Both the position numbers and the translations under genes were made by a program. Below the pieces are notes generated by a model. It made no database searches, was not told where the DNA came from, and saw nothing but the letters and a program-made list of their open reading frames with translations. A DNA stretch of 20,261 bases, taken from the IMG/VR virus record IMGVR_UViG_3300009514_001085, positions 1-20,261 of that record; one strand, written 5' to 3'. Source of the DNA: a virus. Of the stretch, positions 14,111 to 20,261 are shown piece after piece. How positions within the stretch are numbered: the first letter of the stretch is position 1; the number at the start of each line of letters is the position of its first letter.

Positions 14111-14743
14111 ATGGGATTTGCACCATTAATTGGAGCTGGCGCATCAATTTTAGGCGGATTTTTAGCGGGGAGGGGAAGCAACCAAAAAGAAACAAAAATG
14201 CAAAGGACAAAAAGGAAGTTAGTAGATGAACTTCTTCGTTCTCTTTCTGGTGGCGGCCAATTTTCAGATATTTTTAGCACAGATGATGAGACTTTTCAAA
14301 AATCATTTGTTGAGCCGGCTAAACAGAGATTTGCAAGTCAGATCGCACCACAGATTCAGCAGCAATATATTGCTGGAGGTCAGCAAAGAAGTTCAGGTAT
14401 GGAAGATCAACTTTTAAGGGCTGGCGTTGATCTAGATTCTCTGCTGAATGAATATCAGTATAAATTCCAGCAAGATGCATTAAATCGAAAACAAAATATG
14501 ATAAATTCTATCCTAGGACAAGATGCAGGGGCACCTCAAAATCCTAGTACAGGACAGCAAATAGGGAGTGCACTCTCTGGATATTTAGGAAGTAGTGGTT
14601 TTACAGAGGCACTTAAATCATTATCAGGATTAGGAGGAAGCCCTCAAAGTACATTTGGCACATCTAATTTTAGTGCTCCTCCTAGGAAAGGGTTTGAAAA
14701 TGATTTTATGAATTGGAATCTAGGCGATCCACGTTGGGGGTAA
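14111..14743 (+). CDS. Putative DNA-ejection protein, P22 gp7 position
   Basis: A 210-residue protein with AGGAG right after the previous stop and ATG 14111. Residues 4-20 (APLIGAGASILGGFLAG) are a Gly-rich hydrophobic helix with small-residue spacing that could insert into or pack in a membrane. The middle is helical and polar (PAKQRFASQIAPQIQQQYIAGGQQRSSG, about residues 72-99), typical for virion proteins, and the C-terminal part is Gly/Ser/Pro-rich (LGQDAGAPQNPSTGQQIGSA), ending WNLGDPRWG. P22 gp7 has 229 residues and is the first of three ejection proteins; here, too, it is followed by two larger proteins in the same order. It would leave the virion ahead of DNA to help build the channel across the envelope. 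Confidence 0.6.
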   Translation: MGFAPLIGAGASILGGFLAGRGSNQKETKMQRTKRKLVDELLRSLSGGGQFSDIFSTDDETFQKSFVEPAKQRFASQIAPQIQQQYIAGGQQRSSGMEDQLLRAGVDLDSLLNEYQYKFQQDALNRKQNMINSILGQDAGAPQNPSTGQQIGSALSGYLGSSGFTEALKSLSGLGGSPQSTFGTSNFSAPPRKGFENDFMNWNLGDPRWG

Positions 14744-14745
14744 TA

Positions 14746-15975
14746 ATGGGAATGGCATTTGAAGCTGCAAGAGCAATAGGTAGTAATGTAGGTTCATTTT
14801 TAAAAGAAAAAAGAGAAACATCTACAATTGATGATATATTGAAACAAGCTCTCGATACAAAAGATCCGGCAATTTTGCAACAAAGTATAGGAAAAATACT
14901 TTCTCAAGTTTCTCCAGAACGTCAAGGAACCGCTATTCAACTTTTGACTCAAAAAGCACAGAAATTAGGAGAGGAAAAGAAAAAAATAGAAACACAGAGG
15001 GCATATGAGCAAGCAGGATTGCCCAGAGGAGCTGAACTTCTTCATCCTTCAGTTCAAGCACAATATTTAAGGAATCAACAACCCACAAAACCCTCAGGTG
15101 CATTGACAGGACAGGCTGTACCAAAAGAAATATCAAGTACAGTTTCAAATATTCTAGAATCGAGTAAAGAAAAAACAGCAGATGAATTGGCAGTTGCATT
15201 TGATAGAGCTGGAGTGCCAAGAATTTATTCTAATTCTTATGTAGAGAATAGAAGAAGACAAGATGAGGAAAGGGCGGCTAATAAAAGACAACAAGAAACT
15301 AGTTTATTTAAAAGTAATCTATCACGAGCAGATAAGATTAAAGAAAGTTCAGATCAGACAGCAATATCATTACCTCAGAAACAAACAGCATTAAATTTGA
15401 TGACTGATGCAATATCAAGTAAAAATCTAGGTTTTTTTTCAGGAGATAACCTTGCTGAAATAACAGGGATTGAAGGATTAAGGTCTAAAGAAGGAGCAGT
15501 TTTTAAGACTGCAGGAAAAGAGTATTTTTTAGGAAATATTTCTCGTGCTGGAGCACGTCCCAACCAATGGATTGAACAACAGATAGCAGATATGATGACT
15601 AAAATAGGAAGATCCACAGGAGCTAACTTGTCCGTTTCTAGAGCCTTACAAAATGAATTAGATTTAGATAAAAAAAGAGTCCAATTGACTGAAGAAATAT
15701 CCGATCAGCTGAGACAAGAAGGTGATCTTTCTCAAAGTAAGTTGGGACCTATGTTGAATAAAAAAATGGCGGAATATGCTGAACAAAAACAAAATGAACT
15801 GTTTAATGATTTAAGAGCAATCAAAGCAATAGATGAAAAATTACCTCAGAAATTTAGAAAAGTAGAAAAAAATACACAGATATCAAAAGTTATGGCACAA
15901 GCACTCTTGAAGCAATTTAATAATGATCCTAAAAAAGCAAGTCAAGAAGCGTTAAAATTGGGGTATAAATTTTGA
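14746..15975 (+). CDS. Putative DNA-ejection protein, P22 gp20 position
   Basis: The start at ATG 14746 lies two bases after the previous stop, with GGGGGT before it; an in-frame TTG at 14713 would lie in the previous gene and has no support. The 409-residue product is mostly helical, rich in Gln, Lys, Ala and Ser. Features seen include FEAARAIGSNVGSFLKEK at the N-terminus, LLTQKAQKLGEEKKKIETQ (coiled-coil, residues about 66-85), RRRQDEERAANKRQQET (very charged) and a C-terminal helical repeat. No signal peptide or enzyme motif is visible. P22 gp20 (471 residues) is the second ejection protein, also helical and Gln/Ala-rich. Its order and length relative to neighbours fit, but no sequence identity to gp20 can be claimed. 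Confidence 0.6.
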   Translation: MGMAFEAARAIGSNVGSFLKEKRETSTIDDILKQALDTKDPAILQQSIGKILSQVSPERQGTAIQLLTQKAQKLGEEKKKIETQRAYEQAGLPRGAELLHPSVQAQYLRNQQPTKPSGALTGQAVPKEISSTVSNILESSKEKTADELAVAFDRAGVPRIYSNSYVENRRRQDEERAANKRQQETSLFKSNLSRADKIKESSDQTAISLPQKQTALNLMTDAISSKNLGFFSGDNLAEITGIEGLRSKEGAVFKTAGKEYFLGNISRAGARPNQWIEQQIADMMTKIGRSTGANLSVSRALQNELDLDKKRVQLTEEISDQLRQEGDLSQSKLGPMLNKKMAEYAEQKQNELFNDLRAIKAIDEKLPQKFRKVEKNTQISKVMAQALLKQFNNDPKKASQEALKLGYKF

Positions 15976-17513
15976 ATATATTTGACATTTTATCAAAAGA
16001 AAACAATGAGGATAATTTTTTAATTGAAGAAATAAATGAGGATTCTTCAAATGGAAATATATTTGAACAGCTTGCCAAGCAAGAAAAAGAAAAAAACGAA
16101 TTTGGTTTTTTAGAAACAGCAAAAGATGTTGCAAAACAAGTTACATCTAAGGGAGTATCTGGTTTTTTAGGAGGTATAGGAAATATATTAGATGCATTTG
16201 GACTTCAATTAAAAGAAGGTCAGACACTCCCTGGTCAACAAGAGATAAATAAAATACAATCAGATCTTCTTGATAAAATGAATAGAGGAGAATCTCTTTC
16301 ATTTGGTGAGATGCTCCTTTTATCAGATGATGAGGGTTTACCATCTGGGATGCGATTACCGACATCGAGAGAAATTCAAAAAGCTATAACTGCTACTACA
16401 GGAATTGGAGAGGGAGAAACACCAATTGGAAGAATTGCTGGAAGGGGTGCAGAAATGCTCGGAGAAGGTGCTGCAACTGGAGGAGGGATTAAGGCATTAA
16501 CGAGCTTAGGACTCTCTGGTATAGCAGGACAAGGGATAAGAGAGGCAGGGGGTCCAGAAATAGCAGCTCAAGGTACAGAGATTTTAGGATCACTCCTCCC
16601 TGCCGCCTTTTCAAAAAAATTAATACCATCAGGAAAAGAGACTAAAGATTTTGTTGAAGCGGGAAGGAAAATAGGTCTTTCTGAAGAACAACTTACACCT
16701 CTGATACAAGGAGAAAAGAAAGTAGCAACATTATCAAAAATAGCTAGGAAAGGAACAAAAACAAAAGAATTATTTTCTTCAATTAAAGAAACTTTAGGTG
16801 ATTCATATAGTACAATAAAATCAACTAAAGAAGCAAAGAAAACAATTCCAATTGTACAACAAACAAAATTAAAAAAAGAATTTAATAGTATTAGAGATGA
16901 ATTATCAAAAACTTTAGCTCCATCTCCTGATAAAGAATCGGCAATAAATTATATTTCAAGATCTATTGAAACTTTAAAAAAGAATGATCTTACTCCGGAA
17001 TATTTGATAAATTTTTGGCAAGATATTAACAAATCTGTTAAATGGAATAGTATACAAGGTGGAAAAAAATCACTCACACAGCTAAAAGACCCAATCTCAA
17101 ATACGTTAAAAAAAATATCTCCTAATTTAGCTAAAGATTTTGAAATGACCAATGATCTTTATTCTAAATATGCTCAAATTTCAAAAAAATTAAAACCAGA
17201 TTTTATTGATTCAATAGTAAATAAAGCTGAGATTCTTGGTGCAGCAGCTGCTGGGGTTGCCTTAGTAACAGGAAATCTTGATGCACTAATTGGATTAGCA
17301 AGTATTGGATTAGCAAGTGAAGCATCATTGAGACTTTTGTCTCGAGAAATGCTTATCAATCCATATTTTCAGAATGTAGCAAAAAAATTAGTGGTAAATT
17401 TCAATCAAAGTTCAATGAGAGGTGTTAGTGAGACTGTAAAACAAGTAAGAGAATTCTTAGAAAGAAAGCATCCAAATGAAGATTGGTCGTTTCTGACTGA
17501 TGTTAATGATTAG
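15972..17513 (+). CDS. Putative DNA-ejection protein, P22 gp16 position
   Basis: A 513-residue product that starts at TTG 15972, overlapping the upstream TGA as TTGA. No in-frame ATG occurs until about residue 98, and the first 97 residues are clearly coding (acidic NEDNFLIEEINEDSS, then FEQLAKQEKEKNEFGFLETAKD), so the start is non-ATG and probably coupled. Residues about 147-205 are Gly/Ala-rich and hydrophobic (GRGAEMLGEGAATGGG, then LGLSGIAGQGIREAGG), and a second such stretch lies at about 417-445 (AEILGAAAAGVALVTGNLDALIG). These resemble membrane-active segments. The remainder is helical and basic. In P22, gp16 (609 residues) is the third ejection protein and helps DNA cross the inner membrane. 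No transglycosylase motif is visible. Confidence 0.6.
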   Translation: MNIFDILSKENNEDNFLIEEINEDSSNGNIFEQLAKQEKEKNEFGFLETAKDVAKQVTSKGVSGFLGGIGNILDAFGLQLKEGQTLPGQQEINKIQSDLLDKMNRGESLSFGEMLLLSDDEGLPSGMRLPTSREIQKAITATTGIGEGETPIGRIAGRGAEMLGEGAATGGGIKALTSLGLSGIAGQGIREAGGPEIAAQGTEILGSLLPAAFSKKLIPSGKETKDFVEAGRKIGLSEEQLTPLIQGEKKVATLSKIARKGTKTKELFSSIKETLGDSYSTIKSTKEAKKTIPIVQQTKLKKEFNSIRDELSKTLAPSPDKESAINYISRSIETLKKNDLTPEYLINFWQDINKSVKWNSIQGGKKSLTQLKDPISNTLKKISPNLAKDFEMTNDLYSKYAQISKKLKPDFIDSIVNKAEILGAAAAGVALVTGNLDALIGLASIGLASEASLRLLSREMLINPYFQNVAKKLVVNFNQSSMRGVSETVKQVREFLERKHPNEDWSFLTDVND

Positions 17514-17575
17514 TCGTTAATTGCTAAAAAAAACATGAAAGCAATTCCTATTAATAGTCCAGCTAATATTTGCAT
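17510..17575 (-). CDS. 21-residue membrane peptide downstream of the RHH gene
   Basis: On the minus strand, ATG (complement of 17573-17575) opens a 21-codon frame ending at TAA (17510-17512). The peptide, MQILAGLLIGIAFMFFLAIND, is a single membrane helix with a Gly zipper-like LLIGIAF and a charged end. An AAGGAG (complement of 17584-17589) lies eight bases before the start and overlaps the stop of the upstream RHH gene, so the two are coupled. The last four bases overlap the end of the convergent ejection gene. I know no family. In P22 the corresponding locus also contains an envelope exclusion gene (sieA, much larger); a similar role is only a guess. Confidence 0.5.
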   Translation of the reverse strand: MQILAGLLIGIAFMFFLAIND

Positions 17576-17580
17576 ATTTT

Positions 17581-17751
17581 TTACTCCTTATTTTTTCTAT
17601 CCAACTTGAGTTGTTTTATTTTTTCACGTATAGAAATTCGGATAAATTCACCCATTGACTTTTCAGTCAAAAGACACATCAATCTAAGTTCAGTTAATAG
17701 CGTATGGGATAATTGGAACGATGTTAAACGAATGTGTTTTTCCTTCTTCAT
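17581..17751 (-). CDS. Ribbon-helix-helix regulator (Arc/Mnt-like)
   Basis: A 56-residue leftward gene too short for common ORF cut-offs. It begins with MKKEKHIRLTSFQLS, which supplies the beta strand with alternating residues, followed by helix A (HTLLTELRLMCLLTEKS, 16-32) and helix B after Met-Gly (GEFIRISIREKIKQLK, 34-49). The turn and the pattern 'EFIRxxIREKI' are typical for the MetJ/Arc fold. Size matches P22 Arc (53 residues). The dimer should bind DNA with its ribbon; likely targets are ATATGATT boxes at its own promoter. AGGGG (complement of 17756-17760) lies four to five bases before the start. The place between the last ejection gene and the fibre gene, and the leftward direction, are those of mnt in P22. 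Confidence 0.7.
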   Translation of the reverse strand: MKKEKHIRLTSFQLSHTLLTELRLMCLLTEKSMGEFIRISIREKIKQLKLDRKNKE

Positions 17752-17759
17752 CTGACCCC

Positions 17760-17778
17760 TATATGATTATATATGATT
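17760..17778. promoter_or_regulatory. Putative operator: two TATATGATT boxes one helical turn apart
   Basis: TATATGATT occurs at 17760-17768 and again at 17770-17778, exactly ten bases apart, so both face the same side of the helix. They cover the -10 box of the leftward promoter. An inverted copy (AATCATAT) lies at 17821-17828, near the rightward fibre gene. Direct repeats at one-turn spacing are what side-by-side RHH dimers bind. Confidence 0.5.
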
Positions 17779-17794
17779 TATACATTTCTTTCAA
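17766..17794 (-). promoter_or_regulatory. Leftward sigma-70-type promoter of the RHH operon
   Basis: Read on the minus strand, TTGAAA (complement of 17789-17794), a 17-base spacer, and TATAAT (complement of 17766-17771) form a near-consensus promoter. Transcription would begin at about 17759-17760, leaving a leader of about eight bases before the RHH start; the operator boxes overlap the -10 and start, which implies autorepression. Confidence 0.65.
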
Positions 17795-17820
17795 GTTATA
17801 TAAGAAAAAAAAATTAAAGT

Positions 17821-17831
17821 AATCATATTAT
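17821..17831 (+). promoter_or_regulatory. Inverted operator box overlapping a possible -10 of the fibre gene
   Basis: AATCATAT (17821-17828) is the reverse complement of the ATATGATT boxes of the leftward promoter. It overlaps TATTAT (17826-17831), which could be a -10 for the fibre gene at 17860, although no -35 of good quality is found. If the RHH protein binds here it could also control the fibre gene. Confidence 0.35.
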
Positions 17832-17859
17832 GAAGAAAAAATAACTTGAGAGGGGAAAG

Positions 17860-20261
17860 ATGCCTAAATTTCATAATCCTACAGATTACACAGGTGCACA
17901 AGGTTCACAAAAACAAACTGGCCAATTAAGATTAGCCACAACTGCAGAAGCGGCTGCAGGGATAGATAATGGAATTGCAATTTCTCCAGCCACATTATCA
18001 TCTGCTGTAGGATCTCTCGTTCCCTCTGCTACAACCCTTATAGAAGGCGTTGTTCTAATAACCGATAATAGCTCTCCAGTTGCTACAAAGCTATATGCTG
18101 ATAATTTGGCAATTGCAGGAGCGCCTGTTGCAACAGAAACAACCGCTGGAATAGGAGAGCTTGCTACAGATGTGGAAGCAATAGCTGGCACCCCTTCAAC
18201 AGGAGTTTTAGCATTATTATTAACCCCATCAAATTTAACACCAGTCTTTGCTTCACCACCTGCAATTGGTGGGACTACTCCCGCGGATGGTGCTTTTACA
18301 GGACTTACAACAGATGGAACAGGGGTGGTAACTCTTGATTCATCCGGAGATGCAACAATCACAACATCCACAGGTTCTTTTGTTGTAACTGTAGGAGAAA
18401 GTGTTACAGATGCTGTAAAAATAGAATCTACAGCCGGGGGTATTCAAATTTTAGCTTCTGGAGCGTCAGCTACTGAAGATATTGTTTTAACAGCAACCGG
18501 AAGTTCAATTCGATTAACTTCAACCGAAAGCGCTACTGATTCTATTAATATTGAGTCTACTACAGGAGGGATAAACATTCTTGCCTCTGGTGCAGCTGCA
18601 GGAGAAGATATTAATATCACAGCCACAGGTTCAAGTGTAAATATCACATCAACTGAGAATGCTGCAAATAGTATTGTTATTTCTTCCTCTAATGGTGGGA
18701 TTGATATTACAGCAGCCTCTGCAGCGGCGGGAGAAGACATTGACATTACTGCAACAGGATCTTCAGTAAATATTACAGCTACAGAAAATGCAGCACAAAC
18801 AATTTACATTCATGCTAATGGAGGTGCTTCTGAAACTATTGAATTACGCGCAGATCAAGGAACAGGGGTTGCAAGTGTAGCATTAACTTCAGATGTTGGA
18901 GGAATAACTTTAACTTCTGGTTTGGCATCAGCAGATGCTATTAATCTAGCAGCTTCTGCAGGTGGTGTAGATATTGATGGTGCACTTCAAGTAAATATAG
19001 CCTCCTCACAAAATGCTGTAGACGCTATACGAATTGTCGCATCAGCGGGAGGTATTGATATTGATGCTGTAGGTGCAGCTACAGAAGATATTAATATAAC
19101 AAACACAGGCGGAAGCATTGTAATATCCGCTACAGAATCCGCCGCTGATTCAATATTAATTGAATCTACAGATGGAGGTATAGATATTTTAGCCTCTGGT
19201 GCTTCTGCAGGTGAAGATATTGACATTATAGCGACAGGGAGTTCAATAAATATCAAAGCTACCGAAAATAATTTGGGAGCAATGGTAATTTCAACTGATG
19301 GTGGAACATCTGAAAGGATATCTATTGTAGCTTTGCAAGGAACAAATGCCGCAAGTGTAGGGATAGGGTCAGTTGCAGGAGGAATAACAATCTCAGGGGG
19401 TCTTGCTACAGCAGATGCTATAAATATTATAGCCTCAGATGCAGGAGGAGGCATTGACATTGATTCTGGAACCGCAGGTTTTATCGTTGATACAACAGGA
19501 GCTATATCTTTAGACGCGGCAGCAGCCTCTAATTTTACAACTACTGGGGCATTTGATTTAACCATACAATCAACAGCCGGTACCGTAATAGTCAGTGCTA
19601 GTGAAGATGCAGCAGATGCTATCCAAATTCTTTCAACAGCAGGTGGTATCGATATTCTAGCAACCGGAGAAGCTGCCCAAGACATTGATATTGTTAACAC
19701 AGGTGGTTCGATTAATATATCTGCTACAGAGAATGCAGCAAATAGTATTACGATCGAATCTACAGCAGGAGGTATTGATGTAACTGCCGCAGGAGCAGCT
19801 GGAGAAGATATTGACATCGTTTGTACTGCAGGAAGTCTAAATTTAACTGCTGGAGAAACTGCAGCCGATTCGATGGTTATCACAAATACAGGAATGGATA
19901 TAGTCGTTTCTGGAGCAGCTGGAAGAGATATTGATGTTACAAATACCGGCGGTTCAATAAATATTATTTCTACTGAAAATGTAACGGATGCTATTGTGAT
20001 TACAGCATCCGGGGCAGCTTCTGCATTTCAAGTGGATGCAGGAACAGGTTCATTTAGGATTGGTACAGGATTAGTTATTCCAATAACATCGATATCCAAT
20101 GCAGATACACCTTATACAGTTCTAGGGACGGATTATGTTATTGACTGCGATACTTCTGCAGGTGTAATAACTGTAACTTTGCCAGCTGCTACAGCCTTAA
20201 CAGGAAGAACTTTTGTAATTAGAGATTCTGGTGGAGCTGCGGCAGTCAATAACATTACAAT
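17860..20261 (+). CDS. Repetitive tail fibre / receptor-binding protein, 3'-partial
   Basis: ATG 17860, preceded by GAGAGGGGA (17848-17856), opens a frame with no stop to the window end: 800 codons plus two bases. Residues 20-45 contain QLRLATTAEAAAGIDNGIAI and 'SPATLSSAV', the repeat type found in phage tail fibres (ATxAEAxAGxDNxxAITPxTL), and a second degenerate copy follows (about residues 84-130). Residues 135-150 read AIGGTTPADGAFTGLTTDGT, also common in fibres. From about residue 185 to 720 it consists of 43-residue repeats with an alternating hydrophobic, GGIDI/GEDIDI pattern that should wind into a beta-helix or trimeric beta-stalk. The last visible segment (VITVTLPAATALTGRTFVIRD) is typical of the C-terminal end of fibres. 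Its base composition is richer in GC than the neighbours. It takes the position of the P22 tailspike gene. Confidence 0.82.
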   Translation, partial: MPKFHNPTDYTGAQGSQKQTGQLRLATTAEAAAGIDNGIAISPATLSSAVGSLVPSATTLIEGVVLITDNSSPVATKLYADNLAIAGAPVATETTAGIGELATDVEAIAGTPSTGVLALLLTPSNLTPVFASPPAIGGTTPADGAFTGLTTDGTGVVTLDSSGDATITTSTGSFVVTVGESVTDAVKIESTAGGIQILASGASATEDIVLTATGSSIRLTSTESATDSINIESTTGGINILASGAAAGEDINITATGSSVNITSTENAANSIVISSSNGGIDITAASAAAGEDIDITATGSSVNITATENAAQTIYIHANGGASETIELRADQGTGVASVALTSDVGGITLTSGLASADAINLAASAGGVDIDGALQVNIASSQNAVDAIRIVASAGGIDIDAVGAATEDINITNTGGSIVISATESAADSILIESTDGGIDILASGASAGEDIDIIATGSSINIKATENNLGAMVISTDGGTSERISIVALQGTNAASVGIGSVAGGITISGGLATADAINIIASDAGGGIDIDSGTAGFIVDTTGAISLDAAAASNFTTTGAFDLTIQSTAGTVIVSASEDAADAIQILSTAGGIDILATGEAAQDIDIVNTGGSINISATENAANSITIESTAGGIDVTAAGAAGEDIDIVCTAGSLNLTAGETAADSMVITNTGMDIVVSGAAGRDIDVTNTGGSINIISTENVTDAIVITASGAASAFQVDAGTGSFRIGTGLVIPITSISNADTPYTVLGTDYVIDCDTSAGVITVTLPAATALTGRTFVIRDSGGAAAVNNIT
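18415..20030 (+). repeat. Nested coding repeats: 129-bp units in a 480-bp higher-order repeat
   Basis: Equivalent codons recur every 129 bases (for example the isoleucine codons at 18544, 18673 and 18802), coding variations on IESTAGGIDILASGAAAGED and 'IDITATGSSINITATENAADS'. Above this, the segment at about 18820 (GGASETIELRADQGTGVAS) recurs at about 19300 (GGTSERISIVALQGTNAAS), 480 bases later. Many differences lie in third positions, so the repeats are diverged in DNA more than in protein pattern. Confidence 0.8.

Noticed and set aside
17519-17546. Inverted repeat AATTGCT/AGCAATT as terminator of the ejection operon
   Set aside because: The stem is AT-rich with a 14-base loop and no T-run on either strand, and it lies within the 21-residue peptide gene.
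17570-17755. Plus-strand 61-codon frame in the regulatory island
   Set aside because: It lies antisense to the RHH gene, whose strand has a better promoter, RBS and a recognisable fold pattern.
17886-19883. Three long minus-strand frames (161, 100 and 298 codons) over the fibre gene
   Set aside because: They lie opposite a + strand frame that is open for 800 codons with a good RBS and fibre-type repeats. Their Ala/Ile/Pro/Ser-rich translation is the mirror of GGIDI/ATGSS repeats, and they have no RBS.
18415-20030. CRISPR-like periodicity
   Set aside because: The period is 129 bases, the repeats diverge at third positions and stay in one frame, with no short identical repeats and unique spacers. 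It is a coding repeat.
1-20261. tRNA genes, integrase and attachment site
   Set aside because: No cloverleaf with CCA-type acceptor and GTTCRA arm and no recombinase motif was noticed by eye; a dedicated scan was not possible.

Overview
This window is a low-GC stretch of a tailed phage or prophage with a short, P22-type tail. It carries the packaging, head, tail-adaptor and DNA-ejection genes in late-operon order, all on the + strand and tightly packed with AGGAG-type ribosome binding sites. The order (small terminase, large terminase, portal, scaffold, coat, adaptor, nozzle-like protein, three putative ejection proteins, a regulatory island, receptor-binding fibre) is that of Salmonella phage P22. 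The sequences have diverged far, and the coat protein looks like the N4-gp56 family rather than P22 gp5. The host cannot be fixed from the sequence; it is a bacterium with AT-rich DNA, sigma-70-type promoters and standard Shine-Dalgarno signals.

Region 1-2200 is accessory. It holds two small membrane proteins and an exported Cys-containing protein whose starts and stops touch or overlap, a zinc-ribbon miniprotein whose start lies in a repeat, a recent tandem duplication of a small unknown gene, and a small HTH-like protein. Region 2184-4110 is the terminase pair. Region 4107-4260 has no gene; it holds a long palindrome and a second CCTAAAG hairpin followed by T's, which together resemble the right ends of IS200/IS605 (TnpB) elements, plus a possible -10 box. 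Region 4283-8664 is portal, two small unknowns, scaffold and coat. Region 8675-13842 is a decoration/neck/adaptor/nozzle block in which one small beta domain (FCCH-like) recurs in three proteins. Region 13835-17513 holds a small conserved protein and three proteins whose sizes and order match the P22 ejection proteins gp7, gp20 and gp16.

Between the last ejection gene and the fibre gene is a short leftward operon that ordinary ORF calling misses: a 56-residue ribbon-helix-helix (Arc/Mnt-like) protein and a 21-residue membrane peptide. It is driven by a near-consensus promoter (TTGAAA, 17 bp, TATAAT) covered by repeated ATATGATT boxes. It sits where P22 keeps its immI locus (mnt/arc/ant), so it is probably a miniature equivalent and suggests a temperate life style. 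Rightward from there, an ORF open to the window edge (at least 800 codons) encodes a highly repetitive fibre with 43-residue repeats nested in a 160-residue higher-order repeat.

All functional names rest on recognising motifs, lengths and gene order by eye; no database search was run.
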